Shown here: piece after piece, positions 10,800 through 19,729 of the stretch | Layout of the letters: each line of letters begins with the position of its first letter | Position numbering within the stretch: position 1 is the first letter of the stretch | Source of the DNA: Microbacteriaceae bacterium | GTDB lineage: Bacteria; Actinomycetota; Actinomycetes; Actinomycetales; Microbacteriaceae | Direction of reading: 5' to 3' | DNA: 64,000 nucleotides | Assembly: GCA_027487865.1 (NCBI GenBank) | Contig: JAIYCT010000003.1 | Coordinates: 434,001 to 498,000, forward strand | The notes under the pieces: model-generated | The model's input: the letters and a program-made list of their open reading frames with translations, nothing else | The model's database searches: none | What the model was told of the DNA's origin: nothing | Made by a program: the position numbers and the translations under genes

Positions 10800-11369
10800 T
10801 CAGACATTTAGCGGTTTCAGCACCTGCCGGGTCGCTTTCAAAAGGTCATCCATAGTCTCGGCCTCGTGACGACCGGCCATGTGGATGACAATTCTTGCGC
10901 AGGCATCGGCATCTGCCAGGGCATCGTGGTGGTTGAATTCCTCGTGACCAATCGCATACGCCACGGCGTTTAGTCGGTAGCTTTCCAGCGCATAGGTTCG
11001 CCTTGCCATCAACAGGCTGCACGCATAGCTGAGATCCGGCAGGTCAAAGCTGACCGCCTCCGCGGATGCTCTAAGCACTCCCATATCAAAGGATGCGTTG
11101 TGTGCCACAAATGGCAGTCCCTCGGTGAAAAGCAAAAGATCCGGAAGAACGTCTTCCCAGTTCGGAGCATCAATTACATCTTCTGGGTGAATCCCGTGGA
11201 CCCGGATATTTCCCTCGTGAAACCAATTATTTGGAAAAGGTGGCTGAAACAACATTGAGAGTGACTCTTGAATTTCACCGTCTCGAACCCTCACTAAGCC
11301 CACCGCACAAGGGGATGCGGGAGATCCGTTCGCGGTTTCAAAGTCAATTGCCGTAAAGTCCAAGGCCAT
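10800..11369 (-). CDS. DEDDh 3'-5' exonuclease (DNA polymerase III epsilon-like)
   Basis: FTAIDFETANGSPASPCAVGLVRV, FVAHNASFDMGVL, NHHDALADADACARI; likely start MALDFTAID at 11369. Confidence 0.9.
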   Translation of the reverse strand: MALDFTAIDFETANGSPASPCAVGLVRVRDGEIQESLSMLFQPPFPNNWFHEGNIRVHGIHPEDVIDAPNWEDVLPDLLLFTEGLPFVAHNASFDMGVLRASAEAVSFDLPDLSYACSLLMARRTYALESYRLNAVAYAIGHEEFNHHDALADADACARIVIHMAGRHEAETMDDLLKATRQVLKPLNV

Positions 11370-11399
11370 CAGGCAATTATGAGGCAATAAGCTTTCGCG

Positions 11400-12473
11400 G
11401 TGGCCTTAACTATCGGAATCGTGGGACTGCCAAATGTTGGCAAGTCGACCCTCTTCAACGCACTGACCAAGAACAACGTTCTAGCGGCGAACTACCCGTT
11501 CGCAACCATCGAGCCAAACATTGGTGTCGTGAACCTTCCAGATGCCAGGCTCACTCGGCTAGCTGAGATTTTTGGATCTGAGCGCATCTTGGCTGCTCCA
11601 GTGTCCTTTGTGGATATCGCAGGCATCGTTCGAGGTGCAAGCGAAGGTGAAGGATTGGGCAACCAGTTCCTAGCGAATATTCGTGAGGCAGATGCCATTG
11701 CCCAGGTGGTGCGTGGCTTTGCAGACTCAGACGTGGTCCACGTTGACGGCAAGGTGGATGCCAAGAGCGATATTGAAACCATTAACACCGAGCTGATCCT
11801 GGCCGATCTTCAGACCCTGGAGAAGACCAGACCTCGTGTTGAAAAAGAGGTCAAGGGCAAAAAGACTGAGCCTGAGGTCCTAGAAACCATCGATGAAGCA
11901 CTGAAAGTTCTAAACGACGGCACTCCGCTCTCCTTGAGCAAGGTGGACCTCGGCCCAATCAAGGACCTGGGTCTGCTAACCGCAAAGCCAATTTTGTTTG
12001 TGTTCAACGTCGACGAGGCAGTTCTGACCAGCGAGTCCAAGCGTGCCGAGCTTGCAGCTCTGGTAGCGCCGGCCCAGGCAGTGTTCCTAGACGCCAAGGT
12101 CGAGTCCGAGTTGATTGACCTCAGCCACGATGAGGCACAGGAGCTATTGCAGTCGCTTGGTCAAGAAGAATCTGGTCTTGACCAGCTCGCTCACGTTGGA
12201 TTCCAGACCCTTGGACTTCAGACCTACCTAACCGCAGGTCCAAAAGAGTCTCGCGCATGGACCATCCGCAAGGGCTGGAAGGCTCCGCAGGCAGCCGGTG
12301 TAATCCACACCGACTTCGAGCGCGGCTTTATCAAGGCAGAGGTTGTCTCCTTTGCAGATCTCGATGCAGCAGGCTCAATGGCTGATGCCAAGGCTGCAGG
12401 CAAGGTCCGTATGGAGGGCAAGGAATACGTTATGAACGACGGCGACGTGGTGGAGTTCCGCTTCAACGTCTAG
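11400..12473 (+). CDS. ychF: Redox-regulated ribosome-binding ATPase/GTPase YchF
   Basis: [40 protein letters not shown]-terminal TGS-like domain; GTG start. Confidence 0.97.
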   Translation: MALTIGIVGLPNVGKSTLFNALTKNNVLAANYPFATIEPNIGVVNLPDARLTRLAEIFGSERILAAPVSFVDIAGIVRGASEGEGLGNQFLANIREADAIAQVVRGFADSDVVHVDGKVDAKSDIETINTELILADLQTLEKTRPRVEKEVKGKKTEPEVLETIDEALKVLNDGTPLSLSKVDLGPIKDLGLLTAKPILFVFNVDEAVLTSESKRAELAALVAPAQAVFLDAKVESELIDLSHDEAQELLQSLGQEESGLDQLAHVGFQTLGLQTYLTAGPKESRAWTIRKGWKAPQAAGVIHTDFERGFIKAEVVSFADLDAAGSMADAKAAGKVRMEGKEYVMNDGDVVEFRFNV

Positions 12474-12487
12474 TTCCTGTATTTTGA

Positions 12488-13687
12488 ATGTCAACATCGG
12501 GGGACATCGTGAAGAGAATTCTGGGACTGGTTCTTGCAACGGTCCTCGCATTTTCTATCGCGCCGATTAGCTCGGGAGCTGCGCCAAAACCCGCTCCTGC
12601 TCCAAAAACCGGGGCGGTTTGTAAGCCGGTCGGCAAGATTCAGGTAGTGGGAACCAAGAAGTACACCTGTGTCAAGACCGGTAAGAAATCATTATGGAAC
12701 AAGCCCGTAACCATACAAAAGCCAACCCCTTCACCGACCCCGACTCCAACACCTGTTGCGAAACCAACCCTGGACAGCCTTGATGCGAAAGCTGTTTACG
12801 ACTTCTCGAGAGCATCGGTCGCCGAGTCTCTCGTGAAAAATGGAACCAGCGCTCTAAACGTGAAGTACCTAGTTGGGGCCAACGTTTCTGAGGGCGCCGT
12901 GGATTCCGTCAAGCTGAATCTGCAGAAGGCCATTGACCTTTGGGGACCTGCCTTTAGTCCAACCGATCGTGTCACAATCATTTGGTACGTTCAGCCAGAT
13001 TTGGAATGGGCCGCAACCACCTACCGATCCGAATCGGGCAATCCCGTTGAATGGTCCAGCATCAACGCAAGCTGCACTCTGAACTTCTGCGGAAACGCAA
13101 CCGCAACCACGGGACGAAATGGTGCCTATGTTTTTGAACAAGGCATGATGCTGGATCGAAATGGTTGGAATAAGTCCACCGCGGGTCATGAGTTCACCCA
13201 CCTTGCCCAGATAAAGTTGTCCAGCTTAAATATTTACTCAATGCCACTGTGGCTCTTAGAGGGAAGTGCTCAGTTTTACGGCGAGGCCACCGGATACTTC
13301 CCCGCGGACATCTCTAAGTCAATCCGAAAAGGCATGCACCGCCAGTTTGCTAGCGACGCTAGTTCTCTGGTTTCTATCAACTTCCAAAGCAAAAACCTCA
13401 AGGAAGTAATGAGCTCAGCAAGCGCTTCGAGCACTGTGCAGCTAATGAAGCTCATTGAGGTCGGTGCACGAGGTTCATCGAGCACAGCCCTTGCCTACCT
13501 GCTGGGGAGCTATGCCAGCGAAGTATTGGTAAGTGTGTATGGTCACGACAAATTTTCTGAACTGTACAAGTCTTTTGAATCGTCTTCCGACTGGGAGGCA
13601 AATTTCCAAAAGACTTATGGCCTTTCCACAACCAGCTTCTATGAAAAGCTCACTCCATATTTCACTCAGATGAAAGATGAGCTCTAG
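12488..13687 (+). CDS. Secreted putative zinc metallopeptidase with HEFTH motif, Cys-pair N-terminal module and P/T-rich linker
   Basis: Signal peptide-like N-terminus (the GTG at 12509 after gggggac is an alternative start); CKPVGKIQVVGTKKYTCVKTGKKSLW; PTPSPTPTPTP linker; TAGHEFTHLAQ...PLWLLEGSAQFYGE. Confidence 0.6.
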   Translation: MSTSGDIVKRILGLVLATVLAFSIAPISSGAAPKPAPAPKTGAVCKPVGKIQVVGTKKYTCVKTGKKSLWNKPVTIQKPTPSPTPTPTPVAKPTLDSLDAKAVYDFSRASVAESLVKNGTSALNVKYLVGANVSEGAVDSVKLNLQKAIDLWGPAFSPTDRVTIIWYVQPDLEWAATTYRSESGNPVEWSSINASCTLNFCGNATATTGRNGAYVFEQGMMLDRNGWNKSTAGHEFTHLAQIKLSSLNIYSMPLWLLEGSAQFYGEATGYFPADISKSIRKGMHRQFASDASSLVSINFQSKNLKEVMSSASASSTVQLMKLIEVGARGSSSTALAYLLGSYASEVLVSVYGHDKFSELYKSFESSSDWEANFQKTYGLSTTSFYEKLTPYFTQMKDEL

Positions 13688-13705
13688 GGAGTCGACCACG
13701 ACTCC
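13688..13705 (+). terminator. Perfect hairpin directly after the stop codon (weak terminator candidate, no U-tract)
   Basis: GGAGTCG-ACCA-CGACTCC. Confidence 0.35.
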
Positions 13706-13780
13706 AGCCTGAAAGCGGGACGGTAAATCCCCGCCTATTTGGCCGCTATTCTTGGCATTCTAGATTTGAAGGAGCGGCAC

Positions 13781-14167
13781 ATGGCGGCAGACAAATTGAT
13801 TTCATCAGGTGGTCCTTGGGAGTCGGTGGTTGGTTACTCCAGAGCCACAGTGACCGGACCGTTTGTTCATGTTGCGGGAACCACCGCGACCGTTGATGGC
13901 AAATTGCAACACGAGGGCGATGCCTATGGTCAGACCAAGGTGGCTTTTGGAATCATCGAGAAGGCCCTTGCACAGGCTGGTCACTCACTCCAGGACATAA
14001 TCCGAATCCGAATTTACCTGGCCAACGAGAGCGATATGGATGGCGCCGGTAAGGCGAACGGCGAACTTTTTAGTGAGATCCGACCAGCTCTAACCATGCT
14101 GGCAGGGCTTAGGTTCATAAACCCTCAAATGCTGGTCGAAATCGAAGTCGATTCTTATAAGCAGTGA
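13781..14167 (+). CDS. RidA family protein (YjgF/YER057c/UK114)
   Basis: GPFVHVAGTTATVDG...AFGIIEKALAQAGHSLQDIIRIRIYL; start MAADKLISSGGPWE. Confidence 0.9.
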   Translation: MAADKLISSGGPWESVVGYSRATVTGPFVHVAGTTATVDGKLQHEGDAYGQTKVAFGIIEKALAQAGHSLQDIIRIRIYLANESDMDGAGKANGELFSEIRPALTMLAGLRFINPQMLVEIEVDSYKQ

Positions 14168-14217
14168 GTTTGCTGTGTCGGGGTATGGGTAACAGGACCT
14201 TCGCATAGACTCTGTAA

Positions 14218-15303
14218 ATGACTGCAACTCTTACCGGTACTCACTCCAATTTCTCCCAGGTGCTAAACCTGGTTCGAGACGCTGGCTACCTCAAGAAGAA
14301 ACCAAGCTTTTACATCATTCGACTAGTCGTCATTAGCGTAATTGCATCCGCTTTGTGGACCGTTGCTGGCTTTCTAGCCTGGGCAGCAACTCTCAACGGT
14401 TGGTGGATGGTCCTGGCTTTCGCAATCGTGGCGCTGCTCGGCGTAATGAGCGCTCAGTACGGCTTTATCGCCCACGAGGCAGCCCACCGACAGATCTTTA
14501 GGAATAACAAGCTAAACGACTGGACCGGTTTGATTCTGGCCAATCTCTTTGCAGGTTTGTCCTACGGCTTTTGGCTAAAAAAGCACAATAAGCACCACCA
14601 GCGACCAAACCAAATTGGCGAGGATCCAGATATTGCGATTCGTGTTTTGAGTTTCACAACCGAATCAAAAATGTCCAAGAAGGGTATCGAGCGCTGGTTC
14701 TCTGACCGCCAGGGTTACCTGTTCCCACTGCTGTTGCTGTTCACCGGTTTTGACTTGCTATTGGACTCGGTAGCCGGGATGGGTCGTAAAGATCGCTCCA
14801 TTGGTATTCGAGTTTTGGAATTCTCGCTAATGCTGATTCGTCAGTTCGCACCTTACGTTGTGCTGGCGATCATGTTTGGTCCAATTTGGGCAGTGGCTAT
14901 GTGGTTTGTAATGATGATGAGCTTTGGTTTCTTTATGGGGGCAGCCTTTGCTCCTAACCACAAGGGCATGCCGTTGGTTGAGAAAGATTCCAGCTTGGAC
15001 TTCTTCTCCCGCCAGGTGCTAACCTCTCGCAACATCAAGGGCAGCTGGCTGAAGGACAACCTGATGGGTGGATTGAACTACCAGGTTGAACACCACCTGT
15101 TCCCTTCGATGGCCAGACCGTTCTTGCGAAAGACTCACGCGATAGTTTCCGAGTACTGCCGTCAGAACGACGTCACGCTGGTTGAGATGAACTTGCTCTC
15201 CAGCTACAAGGTGATCATGCAGCACCTGAACAAGGTCGGTCTAAGCAACAACGTAGACCCATTTGTTTGCCCAATGGTCGCGGAATTGCGTCCTCGAAGC
15301 TAG
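14218..15303 (+). CDS. Fatty acid desaturase
   Basis: Histidine boxes HEAAH, KKHNKHHQ and NYQVEHHLFP. Confidence 0.94.
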   Translation: MTATLTGTHSNFSQVLNLVRDAGYLKKKPSFYIIRLVVISVIASALWTVAGFLAWAATLNGWWMVLAFAIVALLGVMSAQYGFIAHEAAHRQIFRNNKLNDWTGLILANLFAGLSYGFWLKKHNKHHQRPNQIGEDPDIAIRVLSFTTESKMSKKGIERWFSDRQGYLFPLLLLFTGFDLLLDSVAGMGRKDRSIGIRVLEFSLMLIRQFAPYVVLAIMFGPIWAVAMWFVMMMSFGFFMGAAFAPNHKGMPLVEKDSSLDFFSRQVLTSRNIKGSWLKDNLMGGLNYQVEHHLFPSMARPFLRKTHAIVSEYCRQNDVTLVEMNLLSSYKVIMQHLNKVGLSNNVDPFVCPMVAELRPRS

Positions 15304-15393
15304 TAGAACTGAGACTCAAAGAGTTCAGCGAGAAATGTCCAGATTTGGACCGCAAGCTTTACTAAGTGAATTCTTTGGTTAACGGCAGGTAAA

Positions 15394-15407
15394 CAAACTT
15401 AAGTTTG
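15394..15407. promoter_or_regulatory. 14-bp perfect palindrome, operator candidate
   Basis: CAAACTTAAGTTTG, 14 bp before the ORF start at 15422. Confidence 0.35.
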
Positions 15408-15421
15408 CCTACTATTTCTCC

Positions 15422-15835
15422 GTGACTCTTTCGAAGAAAATGTTCCTTGCTGACGGCATACAGGTACCGTGCGTGAATCTTCCTGCAGATGTTGACCTGG
15501 GAGATATTCATCCCTGGGCCGCCTCCCTGGAGGCAGCAGCCGAGCTGGTTGCCGAGGGCAAGTCTTCCGCCCTGTTGTACTTTGTTGAGAACTCTGCTCA
15601 GCTCGAGAAGGCTGCGGCAGATCTCAAAATGCTTTGGGAACGCAAGCTGACGTTTTGGGTTTTCTACCCAAAGAAGCCCCACCTCGGAACTGATCTATCT
15701 AGAGATATGACTTGGAAGATCATGAGGCAAGCTGGGGTGCAGGGCACTAGGCAGGTTGGTATTGATAAAAACTGGTCATGCCTGTACTTCAAGAACAGCG
15801 GAAAACTAAATTACGTAGAACTCGTCACCGGTTAG
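15422..15835 (+). CDS. DUF3052-like hypothetical protein
   Basis: FWVFYPKKPHLGTDLSRDMTWKIMRQAGVQGTRQVGIDKNWSCLYFK. Confidence 0.6.
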   Translation: MTLSKKMFLADGIQVPCVNLPADVDLGDIHPWAASLEAAAELVAEGKSSALLYFVENSAQLEKAAADLKMLWERKLTFWVFYPKKPHLGTDLSRDMTWKIMRQAGVQGTRQVGIDKNWSCLYFKNSGKLNYVELVTG

Positions 15836-16336
15836 ATTCAGCAACCTTGCGTTGAAGCCAACTGCAACGGTTCCAGCCGGCATGCTCTTGGTGACCACAG
15901 CATTTGCACCCACCGCACAGTCATTACCGATGGTGATGTTGCCGATAAGTTTTGCACCGGCACCCAAAGTCACTCTGTCGCCGATGGTCGGGTGACGCTT
16001 CACTGCCTCCAAGGTCTTTCCACCAAGGGTTACGCCGTGATACATCAGAACGTCTTCACCGATGATTGCAGTCTCGCCAATTACAACGCCCACTCCGTGG
16101 TCAATCACAAAACGTCGGCCAATTACTGCGCCAGGGTGAATCTCGATTGCGGTCCAAAACTTTGCCCAGTTCGAGAGCATGCGGCTGAGAATGCGAAGCT
16201 TTAGCTTCCACATCCCATGAGCGATGCGGTACGCCCAGACGGCATGAAGTCCTGGAGACGTGAGAATTAGCTCGAGCGCGCTGCGTGTTGCGGGATCGCG
16301 CTCAAGTCCTACCTTGATGTCCTCAAAGATTCTCAC
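15806..16336 (-). CDS. cysE: Serine O-acetyltransferase
   Basis: Hexapeptide repeats; IHPGAVIGRRFVIDHGVGVVIGETAIIGEDVLMYHGVTLGG; adjacent to cysK. Confidence 0.95.
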   Translation of the reverse strand: MRIFEDIKVGLERDPATRSALELILTSPGLHAVWAYRIAHGMWKLKLRILSRMLSNWAKFWTAIEIHPGAVIGRRFVIDHGVGVVIGETAIIGEDVLMYHGVTLGGKTLEAVKRHPTIGDRVTLGAGAKLIGNITIGNDCAVGANAVVTKSMPAGTVAVGFNARLLNLTGDEFYVI

Positions 16337-17283
16337 TGTTTGGTTTGGTATTCCTCTTGCAGGTCACGGTAGAGAGTTGACGATACGTAGCGCTCTCCGA
16401 ACGATGGAATGATTACCACTATGTTCTTGCCGGCGAACTCTTCGCGGTGAGCAACCTCGCGCGCTGCCCAGACCGCAGCGCCCGAGGAGATTCCCGCAAG
16501 GATGCCGTCTTCGGCAGAGACTCGACGAGAGTACTCAAACGCGTCGCCGTTTGAAGATGAGAGCACCTCGTCATAAACAGTGGTGTCCAAGATTGATGGG
16601 ATGAAGTTTGGGCCAATTCCAGCAAGTGGGTGACCGGCTGCTTCGCCGCCGGTGAGAAGTGGTGAAGATGCCGGCTGAACCGCAAAGATCTTGACGTTTG
16701 GGTTTAGTTCTCTAAGTCTCTGACCGGTTCCGGTAATGGTTCCGCCTGTCCCGCTGCCCGCAACCAGGGCATCGACCTGACCGTCAAGGTCACGCCAGAT
16801 TTCCTCGGCTGTGGTCTCGCGGTGAATCGTTGGGCCCGCTGGGTTATCAAACTGACGAACCAAAACTGCCCCTGGAATTTGCTGACCGAGCTCTTCTGAG
16901 TGAGCAACCGAACCCTTCATGCCCAAGGCTGCCGGAGTGAGCACAAGCTCGGCACCGTAGGCGCGAATTAAGATTTTGCGCTCTAGGCTCATCGAGTCCG
17001 GCATCACAATGATGGTGCGGTAACCGCGAGCGGCTCCAACCATGGCAAGACCGATACCGGTGTTACCGCTGGTGGCCTCGATGATTGTTCCACCTGGCTT
17101 TAGCTCACCAGATTCCTCGGCAGCGTTGACCATGGCAATGGCTAGACGGTCCTTCACGCTGGAAGAAGGGTTATAGAACTCCAACTTGGCATAGACATTC
17201 GCCTTGGCTCCATCGAGAACTCGATTTAGCTTTACCAAAGGCGTGTTACCGAAAATCTCGGTGATGTTGTTATAGACCCGCAT
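16333..17283 (-). CDS. cysK: Cysteine synthase A (O-acetylserine sulfhydrylase)
   Basis: PSSSVKDRLA PLP lysine site, EATSGNTGIGLA, GTGGTITGTG; start MRVYNNITEIFGNTPLV with GGAG RBS. Confidence 0.95.
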   Translation of the reverse strand: MRVYNNITEIFGNTPLVKLNRVLDGAKANVYAKLEFYNPSSSVKDRLAIAMVNAAEESGELKPGGTIIEATSGNTGIGLAMVGAARGYRTIIVMPDSMSLERKILIRAYGAELVLTPAALGMKGSVAHSEELGQQIPGAVLVRQFDNPAGPTIHRETTAEEIWRDLDGQVDALVAGSGTGGTITGTGQRLRELNPNVKIFAVQPASSPLLTGGEAAGHPLAGIGPNFIPSILDTTVYDEVLSSSNGDAFEYSRRVSAEDGILAGISSGAAVWAAREVAHREEFAGKNIVVIIPSFGERYVSSTLYRDLQEEYQTKQ

Positions 17284-17303
17284 TTTTCTCCAGACTTGCA
17301 AAC

Positions 17304-17342
17304 CAAGGAAGTTTAACCCCGCAAGGTGGCAAACCTTCCTTG
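17304..17342 (-). promoter_or_regulatory. Leader inverted repeat upstream of cysK
   Basis: CAAGGAAG...CTTCCTTG perfect 8-bp arms, extendable by GTTT/AAAC with one bulge. Confidence 0.4.
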
Positions 17343-17407
17343 AGTTACCGATAGTTTCCGCGTGGCTCTCAGATTTTTATAAGGTTTCTCAAATAGGTTC
17401 GGAAGCT

Positions 17408-17773
17408 ATGAGAATCCTGATCGCCTCCGCCGCCATTATTTCCACCCTCACCCTGACTGCTTGCAGCCCAGAAGCCCTTGTCAGCGCAGCTGCCGATGCG
17501 GCTGCCTGCACCGCGATGGAATCGACCCTGACCGCAACCGCTGCCGCCTACCAGGAGGGGCTAGTTGACTCCGGTCTAATCTCACAGGTCGATGCGCTTA
17601 TCGGCGAGCAGGTTAGGGGCGTGCTCTCCTCGGGGCTATCTCAAGACCTGGCTGATCTGGTCGCAATTGTGGAATCTGCCGAATCGGTAGAAACCGCCAA
17701 GGCCAAGGTTGCGGAGCTGACTGCCTCTATTGGTGAGAAGTGCTCGGCAGTTGGAGTTGAGTTCGCTAACTAG
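17408..17773 (+). CDS. Small putative lipoprotein
   Basis: MRILIASAAIISTLTLTAC lipobox. Confidence 0.65.
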   Translation: MRILIASAAIISTLTLTACSPEALVSAAADAAACTAMESTLTATAAAYQEGLVDSGLISQVDALIGEQVRGVLSSGLSQDLADLVAIVESAESVETAKAKVAELTASIGEKCSAVGVEFAN

Positions 17774-17779
17774 CGAACT
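17760..17779. terminator. Stop-straddling hairpin, candidate bidirectional terminator
   Basis: AGTTCGCTA-AC-TAGCGAACT, 9-bp perfect arms across the shared CTAG stop. Confidence 0.45.
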
Positions 17780-18957
17780 AGTTCATCGTCAATCATTTGG
17801 CCCTTGCGGATTTGCAGGGCTACCGGGATTGCAATTAGGCAAGATCCAAACAAAAGCCACAGACCTGCGTCCCAGGCGCCAGTGATCTCTCTGAGTACTC
17901 CCACTAGAAACACGGCGAGGGAAGCGGTGGTGTAGCTAACGCCCTGTCCAAATGCGCTCACTGCCAGAACCGTCGAGCGCTCGCGAGATCGAAGATTGAA
18001 CAGCGTTAGGGCCAGTGGAAACATGGAGGGCCCAAATCCGAATGCGATTACCCAGAGCCAGGTCAGCGAAGAATCTCCGAACAGGAAGCCCAGTGTTCCG
18101 ATGACACCAGTGGCAAACGAAAACCAAACTATCAAGCTCTGAGATTTCGGGTAGCGCGTACTGAGAATCGGCATAATCAACGAAATCGGCAGCCCAATCA
18201 GAGCAAAAAGGCTCAAGAGCAGTCCACCTTCGATAACGCTCACGCCCTGGTGTTCAACCAGGATCAGCGGCAGCCACGCGAAAGATACGTAACCGATGAT
18301 TGCCGTTACAGACTGCATAAACGCAATCGAAACAGCCGTCGGGGAGCGCCAAATGGCCTTATTGCCCGCCACCTTCTCAGCCTTTATCTCCGGTCTTGAG
18401 TTACCAAGCAGGAAGCCCAGTGGAGCAATTGTCAAAAACGCCAAAATTGCCCACTGCCCGAGTGAGAATCTCCAACCCGCTACCTCAGAGATTGGCACCG
18501 CAACAAACGACGCCATGGTTGCCGATAGCGCTGTGAGGGTTAGGTAAAAACTCGAGACCAAACCAACTCGGTTTGGAAAGTATTTGCGAACCATCACCGG
18601 CAGTAGCACATTGCCGATGCCCATACCCAAAAGGCTCAACAGCGAGCCAAAGAACAGTGCCGTGGAATCCCAGGAGAATGCCCTCAAAAGATGCCCCAGG
18701 ATGATCATCAACACCGTGAGCATCAGGGTCTTCTCGACACCTAAGAGCCTTGCCGGACGGTAGCTAAGTGAACTGGCAATTGCAAAAGACAGCGGAGCTG
18801 CAATTCCCAAAAGTCCAATGGTGACGATCGGCAGTGAGATGTCCTGCTGGATGTAGCTCACAACCGGGCTAATTGAGCTAACGGCAGTTCTAAGGTTTAT
18901 TGCCAACAGGGCAATCGTTGCGATTGCTAAAAAGCGGGCTTGGTTTTGAGTTCTCAC
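17770..18957 (-). CDS. MFS transporter (CynX/NimT-like)
   Basis: 12-TM type ORF; LAINLRTAVSSISPVVSYIQQD. Confidence 0.85.
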   Translation of the reverse strand: MRTQNQARFLAIATIALLAINLRTAVSSISPVVSYIQQDISLPIVTIGLLGIAAPLSFAIASSLSYRPARLLGVEKTLMLTVLMIILGHLLRAFSWDSTALFFGSLLSLLGMGIGNVLLPVMVRKYFPNRVGLVSSFYLTLTALSATMASFVAVPISEVAGWRFSLGQWAILAFLTIAPLGFLLGNSRPEIKAEKVAGNKAIWRSPTAVSIAFMQSVTAIIGYVSFAWLPLILVEHQGVSVIEGGLLLSLFALIGLPISLIMPILSTRYPKSQSLIVWFSFATGVIGTLGFLFGDSSLTWLWVIAFGFGPSMFPLALTLFNLRSRERSTVLAVSAFGQGVSYTTASLAVFLVGVLREITGAWDAGLWLLFGSCLIAIPVALQIRKGQMIDDELVR

Positions 18958-19724
18958 TTGAGTGCTTGCTGGAACTGGTCGTGCAGCAAACCATTAGATG
19001 CCATAACCGAAGAACTATCTTCAGTAAGCGGGCCCGAAAGGTCACTAAATTTGCCTCCGGCTTCCTCGACAATCGGAACTAGAGCTGCGATGTCATAGAT
19101 CTGCAATCCGTGCTCTGCCACCAAGTCAAGGCTTCCTTCGGCAAGCAGCATATAGCTGTAGAAATCGCCATAGGCCCTGGTTCTCCAAACCTTACGGCTT
19201 AGGTCAATCAGCTGAGGAAGCTTGTCGCTCTGGTCCCAAAGCTGCAGGCTGTTGTAAGAAATTGAAGAGTCTTCGAGCTTGGAAATCTTTGAAACCTGAA
19301 GCGAGCGCACGCTGCCGTCTAGGTCCATGGTGAACGCGCCGTTGCCACGCTGTGCCCACCAGCGCCTGCCGAGAGCTGGCGCTGAAACCACGCTGGTGGT
19401 GATAACGCCATCAACTCGCAAGGCAATCAAAGTGGCCCAAATCGGCACACCCCTTAGGTAGTTAGCGGTGCCATCGATTGGGTCAACGATCCAGTTTCGG
19501 TTCGAAGATCCGGTGTTCTCAAACTCTTCGCCAATAAAGCTGTCGGTTGGTTGGTAATCGGCAACAATCGAGCGAAGTTCGACCTCAACTGCTCGATCAG
19601 CATCTGTTACGGGTGAGCGATCTGGTTTTGTTTCGACCAAAAGGCCCAGGGAGCGAAAGCGCTTGAGTGAAATCTCATCAGCGTGGTCGGCCATCTTGAG
19701 GGCAAGGTCTAGATCTTTAATCAT
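18954..19724 (-). CDS. Inositol monophosphatase family, probable histidinol-phosphatase
   Basis: DRSPVTDADRAVE, IGEEF, WIVDPIDGTANYLRGVPIW, IYDIAALVPIVEEAGG. Confidence 0.88.
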   Translation of the reverse strand: MIKDLDLALKMADHADEISLKRFRSLGLLVETKPDRSPVTDADRAVEVELRSIVADYQPTDSFIGEEFENTGSSNRNWIVDPIDGTANYLRGVPIWATLIALRVDGVITTSVVSAPALGRRWWAQRGNGAFTMDLDGSVRSLQVSKISKLEDSSISYNSLQLWDQSDKLPQLIDLSRKVWRTRAYGDFYSYMLLAEGSLDLVAEHGLQIYDIAALVPIVEEAGGKFSDLSGPLTEDSSSVMASNGLLHDQFQQALK

Positions 19725-19729
19725 CAGGC

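Noticed and set aside
12722-12770. Repetitive CCAACCCC/CCGACCCCGACTCC tract
   Set aside because: Encodes the P/T-rich linker of the secreted protein; low-complexity coding sequence, not a regulatory repeat array or CRISPR.
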